A stretch of 30,027 bases of DNA, taken from contig JAFAGR010000037.1 in assembly GCA_023422565.1 (NCBI GenBank), positions 1 to 30,027 on the forward strand. Direction: 5' to 3'. Below the pieces are notes generated by a model. It ran no database searches. It saw only the letters and a program-made list of their open reading frames with translations, and was not told the origin of the DNA. Below are positions 1 to 7,831 of the stretch, piece after piece; positions within the stretch are counted from its first letter, which is position 1, and each line of letters starts with the position of its first letter. The position numbers and the translations under genes are program-made. The DNA comes from Bacteroidota bacterium (lineage in GTDB: Bacteria; Bacteroidota; Bacteroidia; Chitinophagales; Chitinophagaceae).

Positions 1-689
1 GTAACTGCGGTATATTCTTCTATTCCTTCTATAACAAAGTCGACCGTTTTTGATGCAGACAAATAGGTGAGCATGGCGTAAAGCGCGGTTTCTATGCTTA
101 ACAGCCAGGCGGCAAGAGAAAAAATAAGTACGTTGATTATCATTATTACGTCGCCAATTGTTAGCCCGGTTCTTTTACTAATCGCTATCGCCAAAACTTC
201 GGTGCCGTCAAGCACTGCGCCGCCTCTAACCGCTAAGCCAATTCCTGCGCCAAGGAAGAAACCCCCGAAGAATGCTACAAGCAGTTTATCATTTGTTACA
301 ATTGGATAGGGAATAAAGGCGGTACACACAGCCAACATTACTATGCACAAAGCGGTTTTGAACGCGAATTGTGGGTCGATTGCTTTTATGCCTATTGCCA
401 CAAAGGGCATGTTGATGCAAATTAAAACCAGTGGCAGGTACCAGCCATTTAGCATTGATAAAAGGAGGGAGATGCCTGTCGCTCCACCGTCTAGAAAGTG
501 ATTTGGAATAAGAAACCCTTTCAGCCCGAAACCGGCCGAAAGCACGCCCGCACTCATCATGAAAATATCAACAAGCAGACGTCTTGCTTCGATCCTGTTC
601 TCAATTCTTCTTTTGGCGGAAGCGTAGGAAGTAACCCCTGCATGTGTGCCAAACAGCAGGTCAGAAATATTTCTTACGAAGCTTAGCAT
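1..689 (-). CDS. YitT/DUF2179 family membrane protein (3' end outside window)
   Basis: Reading the minus strand from the ATG at 689 gives an uninterrupted frame to base 1, so only the C-terminal end is missing. The visible ~229 residues begin with a short basic cytoplasmic stretch rich in Arg and Glu, followed by several hydrophobic segments. Two family hallmarks are visible: an early DGGATGISLLL segment and a later glycine-rich run around LAVRGGAVLDGTEVLA. Both are typical of the YitT_membrane domain. The missing part should be the cytoplasmic DUF2179 domain, and the last visible residues (VDFVIEGIEEYTAV) fit its beginning. The molecular function of this family is not established. The family call is strong; nothing about the substrate can be read from the sequence. 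Confidence 0.85.
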   Translation of the reverse strand, partial: MLSFVRNISDLLFGTHAGVTSYASAKRRIENRIEARRLLVDIFMMSAGVLSAGFGLKGFLIPNHFLDGGATGISLLLSMLNGWYLPLVLICINMPFVAIGIKAIDPQFAFKTALCIVMLAVCTAFIPYPIVTNDKLLVAFFGGFFLGAGIGLAVRGGAVLDGTEVLAIAISKRTGLTIGDVIMIINVLIFSLAAWLLSIETALYAMLTYLSASKTVDFVIEGIEEYTAV

Positions 690-767
690 AAAATGCTTGT
701 AGGTTTGAAACTGAAGGCAGGATTGCAATAGGAAAGTTACAACAGCCATTTGTTAGTTTAAGAAAAA

Positions 768-793
768 TTTGCAAGTGGTAAACTGTACCTTTG
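768..793 (+). promoter_or_regulatory. Promoter of rnpB (Bacteroidota type)
   Basis: TACCTTTG at 786-793 matches the Bacteroidota -7 consensus TAnnTTTG exactly. It ends four bases before the predicted 5' end of the RNase P RNA, which fits the usual spacing to the transcription start. A TTTG at 768-771 could be the upstream element, but it lies only 14 bases away, shorter than the usual spacing of about 19, so the -33 assignment is uncertain. Confidence 0.7.
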
Positions 794-796
794 CAT

Positions 797-1172
797 TTCT
801 ATCAGCCGGCTATCGTTCTTCATCAGGAAGGAAGGAAAGTCCGGACAGCGAAGGGCAGCACACCGGCTAACGGCCGGCTGTTCGCCGAAGGCGAATAAGA
901 GAAAGTGCCACAGAAAATAACCGCCCGCTTTGGTGGGTAAGGGTGAAAATGTGAGGTAAGGGCTCACGATAATTGCTGGCAACAGTATTTATGGGTAAAC
1001 CTTGTGTGCTGAAATGCCATGTAAACCCCGATCTTTTGCCGGCCCGGCAAAATGTTGAAAGACTGTCGGGGAGGGTAGGCAGATTGAACCTTCCAGTAAT
1101 GGCGGGTCAAGATAAATGATGGCCGTTCCGAATTTTTTCGGGATAACAGAATCCGGCTTATGGCTGATAGAA
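797..1172 (+). ncRNA. rnpB: RNase P RNA (bacterial class A)
   Basis: This is the catalytic RNA of RNase P, which trims the 5' leaders of tRNA precursors. Universally conserved blocks appear in the right order: GGAAAGTCCGGAC near 834, GCCACAGAAAATAACCGCC near 906, the GGTAAGGGTGAAA / GTGAGGTAAG / GGGCTCAC block near 935-965, and ACAGAATCCGGCTTA near 1146. The ends were set by the P1 helix: TTCTATCAGCC at 797 pairs with GGCTGATAGAA ending at 1172. A run of six T directly follows, so the last helix probably doubles as the terminator. At about 376 nt the length is usual. The minus-strand open frames across this region are not genes. Confidence 0.95.
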
Positions 1173-1213
1173 TTTTTTCTTTCTTGGTAGATGCTCACAC
1201 AGGTGGTTCATAA

Positions 1214-1675
1214 CTAGCTTGCTTCCGTTTTTATCATCTCCGCCACAATCTTATCGATCGGAAGCGAAACTGAATCCGCAGAAAAAATCTCCCATGGTAT
1301 AAAGCGAAAAGTTTCCGTTTCCCCCTTTTCTTCGTAAGCTTTTAACTGCATTTCATCAAAATCAAATGGCTTATCCCTGAGCGGAACCCTTATTTCTTCC
1401 AAAGCCATAACGCGGTAATAGATGGAGACTATCTGGTGGCCGGGGTTGAAGGCGCTTTGCTGATAGAAGTCGGTAGTGTAAAGGTGGCCGGTAACTTCAA
1501 CGCGTAAATTCATTTCCTCGACGAACTCCCTCTTAAGGCAATCAATTGTGCCCTCGCCCAATTCCAGTCCGCCTCCGCAAAATTTGGTAAGTTTCATTCC
1601 GCGAATCAACTCATCGCTTACGAGTACTTCGCGGTTGTCATTTATTAGAATTCCGTAAACCCGAATGTTAAACAT
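1214..1675 (-). CDS. Nudix hydrolase
   Basis: A 153-residue single-domain Nudix protein. The Nudix box spans about residues 35-57: G35, five residues, E41, seven residues, then REFVEE with R49, E50, E53 and E54, which bind the metal. The position usually occupied by Gly after EE is Asn here. The family hydrolyses nucleoside diphosphates linked to another group X; the substrate cannot be read from the sequence. The ATG overlaps the end of the upstream corA-like gene by 8 bases, so the two are translated from one message. The gene ends just before rnpB, which is transcribed toward it. Confidence 0.88.
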   Translation of the reverse strand: MFNIRVYGILINDNREVLVSDELIRGMKLTKFCGGGLELGEGTIDCLKREFVEEMNLRVEVTGHLYTTDFYQQSAFNPGHQIVSIYYRVMALEEIRVPLRDKPFDFDEMQLKAYEEKGETETFRFIPWEIFSADSVSLPIDKIVAEMIKTEAS

Positions 1676-2618
1676 TAGTGCTTTTCTTGGTTCGGCTTAA
1701 GAATTTGTAAATGGCAAAGGCGAGAATGATTGCGGAGATAGCAACCGGTATCCAAAAGGCATAATGTGAATCATTGTAGGGAAGTGGAACGTTCATGCCG
1801 TAAATACTGGCAATCAAAATCGGTATACTAAGATAGATCGTCAGGGTACTCAATCTTTTCAAAACCTCATTCTGGTTGTTGCTGATGATGCTCGCAAAAG
1901 CATCTAAGGTGCTGATGAGAATTGTGGTATATGTGTTCGCAGTTTCAAGTGCCTGTGAAGTTTCTATGATCAAGTCATCAAGAAAATCTTTTTCCTCCTC
2001 ATTCATTTGGAGAAAATTTGTTCTGGCCATCTTCATCATCAGCAGTTCATTACTACGAAGTGCGGTAACGAAGTAGACAAGACTTTTTTGGATTCGCATT
2101 AGCTGAAAAAGCTCCTCATTCCTGTTCGCTGCATAAAGTTGTTGTTCGAGGGTATTCCGCCTTTGGTTTATTTCTTTGAGATGTTCCTGGAAGGTGGTGG
2201 TGATCTTTTCAAAAATTTTCAGCACCATCATATTCGGTTTTCCGGGTTGCCTGTTTTGAAAACTATTCAGGAATTTTTTTATCGCTTCGTTTTCAAAGGA
2301 ATTCACGGTAACCACCTGCCCGTGGGTGAGAATGATACATATCGGGATTGTAATAAAGAAGGCGTCACTGTCATTGAAAGAGTTGTTTTCGGTCGGCGTT
2401 TTAATTACGATCAATTTTACATCATCTTCCGTTTCATAACGGCTTCTTTCATCAATATCAAGTGAATCTTTTAAGAAGTCAAGCGGTATATTTAGCGTGT
2501 TGCTCAGCTCTGTAAATTCCTCCTGCTTCAGCGGGGGCAAAATATTCACCCAGGTGCCGGGATCGGGTTGATCCACTGCAACCGTACGTTTTTCCAGTAT
2601 TTTGAAATATTGAATCAT
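1668..2618 (-). CDS. corA: CorA-family magnesium/divalent cation transporter
   Basis: A 316-residue inner-membrane channel of the CorA family. The long N-terminal cytoplasmic part is rich in charged helices. The C-terminus has two membrane segments, roughly residues 253-273 and 288-306. Between them, the first helix ends in the diagnostic YGMN motif (GMN at about 274-276). The following loop reads VPLPYNDSHY instead of the more common acidic MPEL type, so the exact ion preference is open; Mg2+ is the family default. The gene follows dapF with a 6-base gap and overlaps the Nudix gene, placing all three in one transcription unit. Confidence 0.9.
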   Translation of the reverse strand: MIQYFKILEKRTVAVDQPDPGTWVNILPPLKQEEFTELSNTLNIPLDFLKDSLDIDERSRYETEDDVKLIVIKTPTENNSFNDSDAFFITIPICIILTHGQVVTVNSFENEAIKKFLNSFQNRQPGKPNMMVLKIFEKITTTFQEHLKEINQRRNTLEQQLYAANRNEELFQLMRIQKSLVYFVTALRSNELLMMKMARTNFLQMNEEEKDFLDDLIIETSQALETANTYTTILISTLDAFASIISNNQNEVLKRLSTLTIYLSIPILIASIYGMNVPLPYNDSHYAFWIPVAISAIILAFAIYKFLSRTKKSTNV

Positions 2619-2624
2619 ATTCCC

Positions 2625-3413
2625 TTATTCAGTTAAAGCCCATTCTCCACGAAATACAAATGTTGCAGGCCCGCAGAGCCAGATATTGTTAAAAGTGTGA
2701 TCGCTTAATTTATTATACTCAACGCTCAGATTGCCCCCGGGTGTTCTCACTTCCACCCGGTTAAAGCCCAGCGGATTGTGTGCACTGGAAAGTGCGGCGG
2801 CCGTTACGCCGGTTCCGCAGCTCATCGTCTCATCTTCAACGCCACGTTCATATGTTCTCACTCCAATCACGGCTTCTCCAAGCCGTTCCACAAAATTCAC
2901 ATTGATGCCTTCGTTCTCATATTTTTTGCTGTTTCGAATGGCAGCACCTTCCTCTTTTGCATTCACTTTTTCAAGCGAAGACACAAATTTCACATAATGC
3001 GGCGACCCGGTATTCAATACCGTTCGCTGAGCATTTTCATCCATGCTGCTAACATCCTGCATTTTCAAACGCACTTCGCCCCGGTTATCTATTTCCGCTT
3101 CGTGCGCGCCATCGGGTGCAAGAAAGTGATAGGTGAATTTGCTCAAACCGGAATTATACGCATACATCACCATGCATCTGCCTCCATTGCCGCACATAGT
3201 GCTTGCTTTTCCATCTGCATTAAAATATACCATTTCAAAATCAAAGCCATCTTTGTTTTGATAGAGCAGGAGCCCGTCTGCACCTATCCCGAAATGCCGG
3301 TGGCACATAGTTCGTATATCCTTTTCCGTTAGTCCGCTGAATTGACCTGCCCTGTTATCCAGAATTATAAAATCATTGCCGGTGCCATGATATTTGTCAA
3401 AAGTAAACTTCAT
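2625..3413 (-). CDS. dapF: Diaminopimelate epimerase
   Basis: Converts LL- to meso-diaminopimelate, the last precursor shared by lysine and peptidoglycan synthesis, in the cytoplasm. The 262 residues are the normal length and start with the family-typical KYHGTGNDF. The two catalytic cysteines are present in their motifs: Cys74 in MCGNGGRC and Cys199 in MSCGTGVTA. The protein has the two symmetrical halves expected of the cofactor-independent epimerase fold. It lies 8 bases downstream of the nucleoside phosphorylase gene and 6 bases upstream of the corA-like gene, so it is probably an internal operon gene. No anomalies were seen. Confidence 0.96.
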   Translation of the reverse strand: MKFTFDKYHGTGNDFIILDNRAGQFSGLTEKDIRTMCHRHFGIGADGLLLYQNKDGFDFEMVYFNADGKASTMCGNGGRCMVMYAYNSGLSKFTYHFLAPDGAHEAEIDNRGEVRLKMQDVSSMDENAQRTVLNTGSPHYVKFVSSLEKVNAKEEGAAIRNSKKYENEGINVNFVERLGEAVIGVRTYERGVEDETMSCGTGVTAAALSSAHNPLGFNRVEVRTPGGNLSVEYNKLSDHTFNNIWLCGPATFVFRGEWALTE

Positions 3414-3421
3414 TTATACGT

Positions 3422-4297
3422 TTATAATTTCTCAATTATGGGAAGTGCTTTTTGGATAAGTTTCTCCACAGCGGCCTGCCCGTCTGCACTGAACGTTTTC
3501 GCGATCCTGTTGGCCACTATTGCGTTAAGTGAAAGTGCCTGGTGCCCCATCAATCTGCTCATACCATAGATGGCGGAAGTTTCCATTTCAAAATTACTGA
3601 TCCGGTGCTGGCCAAATTGAAAGGTAGTTAGTTGGTCGATAAGCGATGGCAGGCGAAGGCCCATCCTGAGTACCCGGCCTTGGGGAGCATAAAATCCCGG
3701 GCAGGTTACAGTAATGCCGCTATGAAAACCATCCACAAATTCTTTTAATAATCCCATGCCAGCGCCGGCGATATAGGGCGATGTAACGGCTTGGTGCAAT
3801 TGAGTATGAGTAACGAATGCATGGAGCACCTGTTTTTCTTCTTCGTTGTTATTATTTTGATAGAAGTTCAAAAGATTGTCCAGGCCTATGCCATGCGTGC
3901 CTGCAACAAAACTATCCACGGGTATTTCCGCTTGTAATGATCCTGATGTACCGATGCGGATAATCTGCAGTGATTTTAACTTGTCTCTTACCAATCTTGT
4001 TTCGAAATCGATATTGGCAAGTGCATCGAGTTCGTTTAGAACGATATCAATATTATCCGGACCAATACCCGTACTTACCACCGATATTCTTTTCCTGCCC
4101 ACATAGCCTGTATGTGTAATAAATTCGCGGTGCTGATTTTTAACTTCAATTTTGTCGAAGTGCTTACTCACTTCCTTTACCCTGTCAGGGTCGCCAACGG
4201 TAATTATTGTATCTGCTATTTCATCAGGCCGGCAATCCAGGTGATAGATCGCCCCCCGGGAGGTGATAATGAGTTCGGAAGGTGCTATGGCGTTCAT
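3422..4297 (-). CDS. Nucleoside phosphorylase (uridine phosphorylase-like)
   Basis: A 291-residue member of the PNP/UDP phosphorylase family, which splits nucleosides with phosphate to give the base and ribose-1-phosphate. Features seen: VGDPDRV at about 34-40, the phosphate-binding GTSGSLQ at 116-122, GFYAPQGR near 201-208, and NFEMETSAIYGM with the ribose-binding EMET at 237-240. The motif pattern is closer to uridine phosphorylase than to trimeric purine nucleoside phosphorylase, but the base specificity is inferred. It is the first gene of the minus-strand cluster running through dapF, corA and the Nudix gene. Confidence 0.88.
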   Translation of the reverse strand: MNAIAPSELIITSRGAIYHLDCRPDEIADTIITVGDPDRVKEVSKHFDKIEVKNQHREFITHTGYVGRKRISVVSTGIGPDNIDIVLNELDALANIDFETRLVRDKLKSLQIIRIGTSGSLQAEIPVDSFVAGTHGIGLDNLLNFYQNNNNEEEKQVLHAFVTHTQLHQAVTSPYIAGAGMGLLKEFVDGFHSGITVTCPGFYAPQGRVLRMGLRLPSLIDQLTTFQFGQHRISNFEMETSAIYGMSRLMGHQALSLNAIVANRIAKTFSADGQAAVEKLIQKALPIIEKL

Positions 4298-4334
4298 ATT
4301 ATGTTTCTGAAAATGAGTAAGGTTAATGATTTTA

Positions 4335-4361
4335 TTTTGTCGCTAAAATAACTTTATTTTG
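4335..4361 (+). promoter_or_regulatory. Probable promoter of tRNA-Cys
   Basis: TATTTTG at 4355-4361 is one T short of the Bacteroidota TAnnTTTG element. A TTTTG at 4335-4339 lies 15 bases upstream. The predicted start near 4367 leaves a short leader before the tRNA at 4380. This is an inference from motif and position only. Confidence 0.4.
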
Positions 4362-4379
4362 CAACACCTTAGTTAAAAA

Positions 4380-4450
4380 GGTCCTTTGGCCGAGTGGCTA
4401 GGCAAAGCTCTGCAAAAGCTTCTACAGCGGTTCGAATCCGCTAGGGACCT
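4380..4450 (+). tRNA. tRNA-Cys (anticodon GCA)
   Basis: Folding by eye gives a 7-bp acceptor stem (GGTCCTT at 4380-4386 with AGGGACC at 4443-4449, one G-T pair). There is a 3-bp D stem GCC/GGC, an anticodon stem AAGCT/AGCTT with loop CTGCAAA, a short variable region, and a T arm AGCGG-TTCGAAT-CCGCT. The anticodon is GCA, decoding Cys, and the discriminator base is T, the expected identity base for tRNA-Cys. The CCA end is not encoded and must be added enzymatically. At 71 nt the tRNA is compact, as usual for this isoacceptor. Confidence 0.95.
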
Positions 4451-4456
4451 CTCATC

Positions 4457-4483
4457 TGCCGGAGCATATGCCCGGCATTTTTT
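4457..4483 (+). terminator. Rho-independent terminator after tRNA-Cys
   Basis: TGCCGG at 4457-4462 pairs with CCGGCA at 4472-4477 and is followed by six T (4478-4483). It lies only seven bases after the tRNA end, and its T run ends ten bases before the ATG of the next gene. Confidence 0.85.
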
Positions 4484-4492
4484 ATAATAACA

Positions 4493-4897
4493 ATGCGTAA
4501 CAAGTTTTGGCATCTTACAGGAATAGTTTCCGGCTTACTTTTAATAATTGTATGTTTTTTGCCGTGGACGCATTACATCTCAATAAATGAAACCTTTACA
4601 GGTTATCAAGTTAAACGCTTCCCTAACGGGCCTTATTACGGCCGGGCCGGACTTATTATCACCATACTTACCTCTATAATATTGATCGGTATGTTCTCCG
4701 CCAAAATGTGGATGAAAAAGGTGAACTTGTTTCTGGCTGCAATGCAGGTGGCTTATGCGGTGAGAACTTACATTCTGTTTACCAGTTCCATGTTCCCGGG
4801 CGAGGTTGAGAAAAAAATAGGGATCATTTTACTGATCCCTTTATCTGTCTTATTGCTTATCAGTTCAGTGTTTCCTAAAGGTGGAAGCAGGGTGTAG
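4493..4897 (+). CDS. Small four-helix membrane protein of unknown function
   Basis: Not recognised. The 134 residues form four hydrophobic segments at about 8-26, 52-70, 76-95 and 108-126, with a polar loop between the first two (residues about 27-50, containing NETFTGYQVKRFPNGPYYGRAG). This topology is common in small Bacteroidota membrane proteins of unknown role. The start ATG sits ten bases after the terminator T run of tRNA-Cys. Expression therefore depends either on read-through or on a promoter buried in the tRNA/terminator region. Codon use looks like its neighbours, and the frame is intact and largely hydrophobic, so I think it is a real gene. Confidence 0.7.
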   Translation: MRNKFWHLTGIVSGLLLIIVCFLPWTHYISINETFTGYQVKRFPNGPYYGRAGLIITILTSIILIGMFSAKMWMKKVNLFLAAMQVAYAVRTYILFTSSMFPGEVEKKIGIILLIPLSVLLLISSVFPKGGSRV

Positions 4898-4972
4898 TTG
4901 AATGGTTTGATGGTTTGATGGTTTGTTTGTTGAATGGTTGATGGTTGAATGGTTTGATGGGTTGGATCGATG
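4897..4972. repeat. Degenerate short tandem repeat (TTTGATGG / TTGAATGG units)
   Basis: Starting right at the stop codon of the preceding gene, about 75 bases consist of repeated 8-9-base units such as TTTGATGG, TTGAATGG and GGTTGATGG. Units vary by one or two bases and there is no spacer structure. It lies between two convergent genes (the small membrane protein and glnS). It looks like slippage-type simple-sequence DNA rather than a CRISPR or protein-binding array. Confidence 0.75.
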
Positions 4973-5028
4973 CATGTTTATCGCCAATTATTTTTTATAC
5001 CTTCCTAAATTCTTGCATCTGCACCTTT

Positions 5029-6678
5029 CTACTTCTTTTTTACAAAAGTATCTTTCAGTGTAACAGAACGATTGAAAACCAGTTTTTCCGGCGTAGAATC
5101 CCGGTCGTACACGAAATAGCCCTTACGTATGAATTGGTAACGGTCTCCGTTAGACGCAGTTTTAAGCGAAGGCTCTGCTTTAGCGGAAATAATCTTTAAC
5201 GAATCAGGATTAATATAATCTTTGAAGTCGCCCTCTTCGGCGTTCAGGTCTTCAACAGTAAAAAGTTTCTCGTAGATCCTTGTTTCAATATCTATCGCAT
5301 GCTTCGCGCAAACCCAGTGAATAGTGCCTTTCACCTGCAAGCCGCTGGTATCGTTTCCGCTCCTGCTTTCGGGAACGTAGGAGCAGTGAATTTCATTCAC
5401 CATGCCATCAGATCCTTTTATGACCTCATCACATTTAATAATATAGGCACTCTTCAGGCGGACCATTTGCCCGGGAGCCAGGCGAAACCATTTTTTTTCG
5501 GGAACCTCCATGAAATCTTCGCGCTCAATCCAAAGTTCTTTTGAAAAAGGTACAACGCGTGTTGATGAACCCTCGTCCGGCAGATCTTCACTGCTCAATT
5601 CTTCAATCTTTGCATCGGGATAATTTGTGATCACCAACCTCACAGGATCCATTACCACCATTACTCTTTTCGCAATCTTGTTGAGATGTTCTCTCAAACA
5701 AAATTCAAGCAGTCCGGTGTCAATTAGATTTTCTCTTCTCGCCACCCCGATCTTTTCGCAAAAGAGATGGATGCTTTCGGGCGTATAACCGCGTCTCCGA
5801 AACCCGCTGATGGTTGGCATCCGGGGATCGTCCCAACCTGTTACGTGTTTTTCATTAACCAGTTGCAGCAATTTACGCTTGCTCATTACCGTATAGGTGA
5901 GGTTAAGTCGCGCAAATTCATATTGATGGCTGGGGAAAATTTCCAATTTCTCGATCAGCCAATCGTACAGCGGACGATGAGGAATGAATTCCAATGTGCA
6001 AATACTATGTGTGATCTTTTCAATACTATCGCTTTGCCCGTGTGCGAAATCATACATAGGATAGATGCACCATTTATCACCGGTGCGGTGATGATGCGCA
6101 TGTTTGATGCGATAGAGAATGGGATCTCTCAACAACATATTGGGATTAGCCATGTCGATCTTTGCGCGCAATACTTTCTCGCCGTCTTTATAAACGCCAT
6201 CTTTCATTGCAGTGAATAGGGCAAGGTTCTCTTCTACCGGGCGGCTGCGAAACTGACTGTCCATACCGGGCTCGGTCGGCGTGCCTTTCATTTCGGCGAT
6301 TTGTTCTGATGTACTGTCATCTACATAAGCAAAGCCTTTTTTTATCAGGTCGATCGCATATTCATAAAGTGTGTCAAAATAATCAGATGCGTAAAATTCA
6401 TTGTCCCAGTTATAACCAAGCCACCTGATATCGTCTTTTATACTTTCCACAAATTCCGTTTCTTCAGTAACGGGGTTTGTATCATCAAACCTTAAATTTG
6501 TTTTACCGCCATATTTGTCCGCAAGCGAAAAGTTCAGCGTAATGCTTTTTGCGTGACCAATATGAAGATATCCGTTGGGCTCGGGTGGAAACCGTGTAAC
6601 AATTGTTTTGTGTTTACCCGAAGCAAGGTCTGCTTCAATAATCTCTTCTAAAAAATTAAGGCTTTTCTCTTCTGTCAT
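5029..6678 (-). CDS. glnS: Glutamine--tRNA ligase
   Basis: Charges tRNA-Gln directly with glutamine in the cytoplasm. The 549 residues are the usual length for the bacterial enzyme. The class I signatures are present: PPEPNGYLHIGHAKS with the HIGH motif at 39-42, and VMSKR at 264-268 as the KMSKS counterpart. Other GlnRS-specific stretches are the FDDTNP block near 64-69, the PTEPG...FRSRP block near 134-147 and YDFAHGQSDSIE near 209-220. The C-terminal half forms the anticodon-binding beta-barrels. The gene is preceded by its own promoter and by the terminator of the desaturase operon, so it appears to be monocistronic. Confidence 0.97.
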   Translation of the reverse strand: MTEEKSLNFLEEIIEADLASGKHKTIVTRFPPEPNGYLHIGHAKSITLNFSLADKYGGKTNLRFDDTNPVTEETEFVESIKDDIRWLGYNWDNEFYASDYFDTLYEYAIDLIKKGFAYVDDSTSEQIAEMKGTPTEPGMDSQFRSRPVEENLALFTAMKDGVYKDGEKVLRAKIDMANPNMLLRDPILYRIKHAHHHRTGDKWCIYPMYDFAHGQSDSIEKITHSICTLEFIPHRPLYDWLIEKLEIFPSHQYEFARLNLTYTVMSKRKLLQLVNEKHVTGWDDPRMPTISGFRRRGYTPESIHLFCEKIGVARRENLIDTGLLEFCLREHLNKIAKRVMVVMDPVRLVITNYPDAKIEELSSEDLPDEGSSTRVVPFSKELWIEREDFMEVPEKKWFRLAPGQMVRLKSAYIIKCDEVIKGSDGMVNEIHCSYVPESRSGNDTSGLQVKGTIHWVCAKHAIDIETRIYEKLFTVEDLNAEEGDFKDYINPDSLKIISAKAEPSLKTASNGDRYQFIRKGYFVYDRDSTPEKLVFNRSVTLKDTFVKKK

Positions 6679-6695
6679 AAATATGGCTGTTGCTT

Positions 6696-6703
6696 CAAAA
6701 GTA
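6696..6703 (-). promoter_or_regulatory. -7 element of the glnS promoter
   Basis: On the minus strand the sequence reads TACTTTTG, an exact TAnnTTTG match, 17 bases before the glnS ATG. A TTGG 16 bases further upstream may be the -33 element; it overlaps the tail of the preceding terminator. The predicted 5' leader is only about a dozen bases. Confidence 0.6.
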
Positions 6704-6720
6704 CATCATGATTAGTTTCC

Positions 6721-6748
6721 AATAAAAAACCCCGTTTGAAACGGGGTT
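6721..6748 (-). terminator. Rho-independent terminator of the desaturase operon
   Basis: AACCCCGTTT at 6728-6737 and AAACGGGGTT at 6739-6748 form a strong hairpin (the closing bases form the loop in practice). On the minus strand it is followed by a T-rich run (6729-6721). It lies seven bases after the desaturase stop codon and separates that unit from glnS. Confidence 0.88.
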
Positions 6749-6754
6749 AATTTT

Positions 6755-7828
6755 TTAATCCAGCCTTCCCATCCGTTTCAAATGGGAGGTATGAGAGGCA
6801 ATAGCGTGGCGCATCTTGCGGTACTCAATATATTTAACGTTGAATTCCTGGCAGGTCTGTTTAATGATCTTACTGATGGCAGGGTAGTGGATGTGGGAGA
6901 TCTTTGGAAATAAGTGATGCTCGATCTGGAAATTCAATCCGCCGACCAACCAGCATATTACTTTATTGCGTGTGGCAAAATTAGCGGTGGTTTCCAATTG
7001 GTGAATCGCCCACTCATTTTCAACCTTGTTGGTATCGCCATCCGGCACCGGAAAAGCGGTTTCTTCCACGGTGTGTGCAAGCTGAAAAACAATACTTAAA
7101 ACAAACCCCGAGAACAAGGTCATCACCAGAAACCCGATAAGCCATGGCATGAAACCAACCATGTAAACCGGGAGACCGATCATCATAATGGCGTAGCCGA
7201 TCTTAGCGGCCCAAAATGCGAAATGTTCAAAGGCGGATAGTTTTTTGATGGGCACATCGCCAACTTTTTTTCTGAAATACTTGGTATAGTCGGAAACAAA
7301 AAGCCAAACGATCAGCAGGAGCGTGTACAAGAACCACACGTATATATGCTGGAAACGGTGTATCCAGTATTTCTTCTGCGTGCGGCACATACGAAGAAGA
7401 GGTTTTATTTCAATATCATCATCTACACCATCGATATTAGTGTAAGTGTGATGGATAATATTGTGCTTTTGGTGCCACATAATTCCGCTTGCTCCCAAAA
7501 TATTAATTGAAAAAGTTGCCAGCTTATTTGCCATCTTGCTGTTACTGAAACTGCCATGTGAGCCGTCGTGCATCACATTGAAGCCAATGGCAGCAGTGAG
7601 GCCTCCCATTAAAACACACTCGAGCAGTGCCAGCCAGGTGACCGGGGTAAAGAAAACGAGGTGTACATACAGAAACAGGTACCCTGTAAACAGGATGATC
7701 GCCTTGGTGTATAAAGAGGCGTTGCCCGTGCTGAGTTTATTATTATCCTTGAAATACTGGGTCACCCGCCGTTTCAACTCCTGGTGAAAATTGGACCCCT
7801 TTACATTTACGAACTTAGGTGTAACCAT
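6755..7828 (-). CDS. Membrane fatty acid desaturase (front-end / linoleoyl-CoA desaturase type)
   Basis: A 357-residue di-iron membrane desaturase that inserts a double bond into acyl chains. All three histidine boxes are present: HDGSH at 87-91, HNIIHH at 122-127 and QIEHH at 301-305. The Gln in the third box is the hallmark of the delta-5/delta-6 front-end group. Unlike many eukaryotic members it has no fused cytochrome b5 domain, so electrons must come from a separate donor. Four or more membrane segments are visible (about 44-62, 66-84, 160-180 and 205-250). It follows bshB1 with a 3-base gap and ends at a strong terminator. Regiospecificity is inferred from the QxxHH motif only. Confidence 0.9.
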   Translation of the reverse strand: MVTPKFVNVKGSNFHQELKRRVTQYFKDNNKLSTGNASLYTKAIILFTGYLFLYVHLVFFTPVTWLALLECVLMGGLTAAIGFNVMHDGSHGSFSNSKMANKLATFSINILGASGIMWHQKHNIIHHTYTNIDGVDDDIEIKPLLRMCRTQKKYWIHRFQHIYVWFLYTLLLIVWLFVSDYTKYFRKKVGDVPIKKLSAFEHFAFWAAKIGYAIMMIGLPVYMVGFMPWLIGFLVMTLFSGFVLSIVFQLAHTVEETAFPVPDGDTNKVENEWAIHQLETTANFATRNKVICWLVGGLNFQIEHHLFPKISHIHYPAISKIIKQTCQEFNVKYIEYRKMRHAIASHTSHLKRMGRLD

Positions 7829-7831
7829 TGA

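Noticed and set aside
758..1198. Two open frames on the minus strand (about 74 and 69 codons) that could be small genes
   Set aside because: They lie across the RNase P RNA, whose conserved blocks and end helix explain this stretch fully.
2778..3332. Open frame of 184 codons on the plus strand opposite dapF
   Set aside because: dapF on the other strand has both catalytic cysteines and full length; this frame has no recognisable domain and follows from codon bias on the opposite strand.
4897..4972. Possible CRISPR array
   Set aside because: Units are 8-9 bases, unequal, and without unique spacers; no cas genes are present.
5767..6219. Open frame of 150 codons on the plus strand opposite glnS
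   Set aside because: glnS is full length with its motifs; the antisense frame has no family features or promoter.
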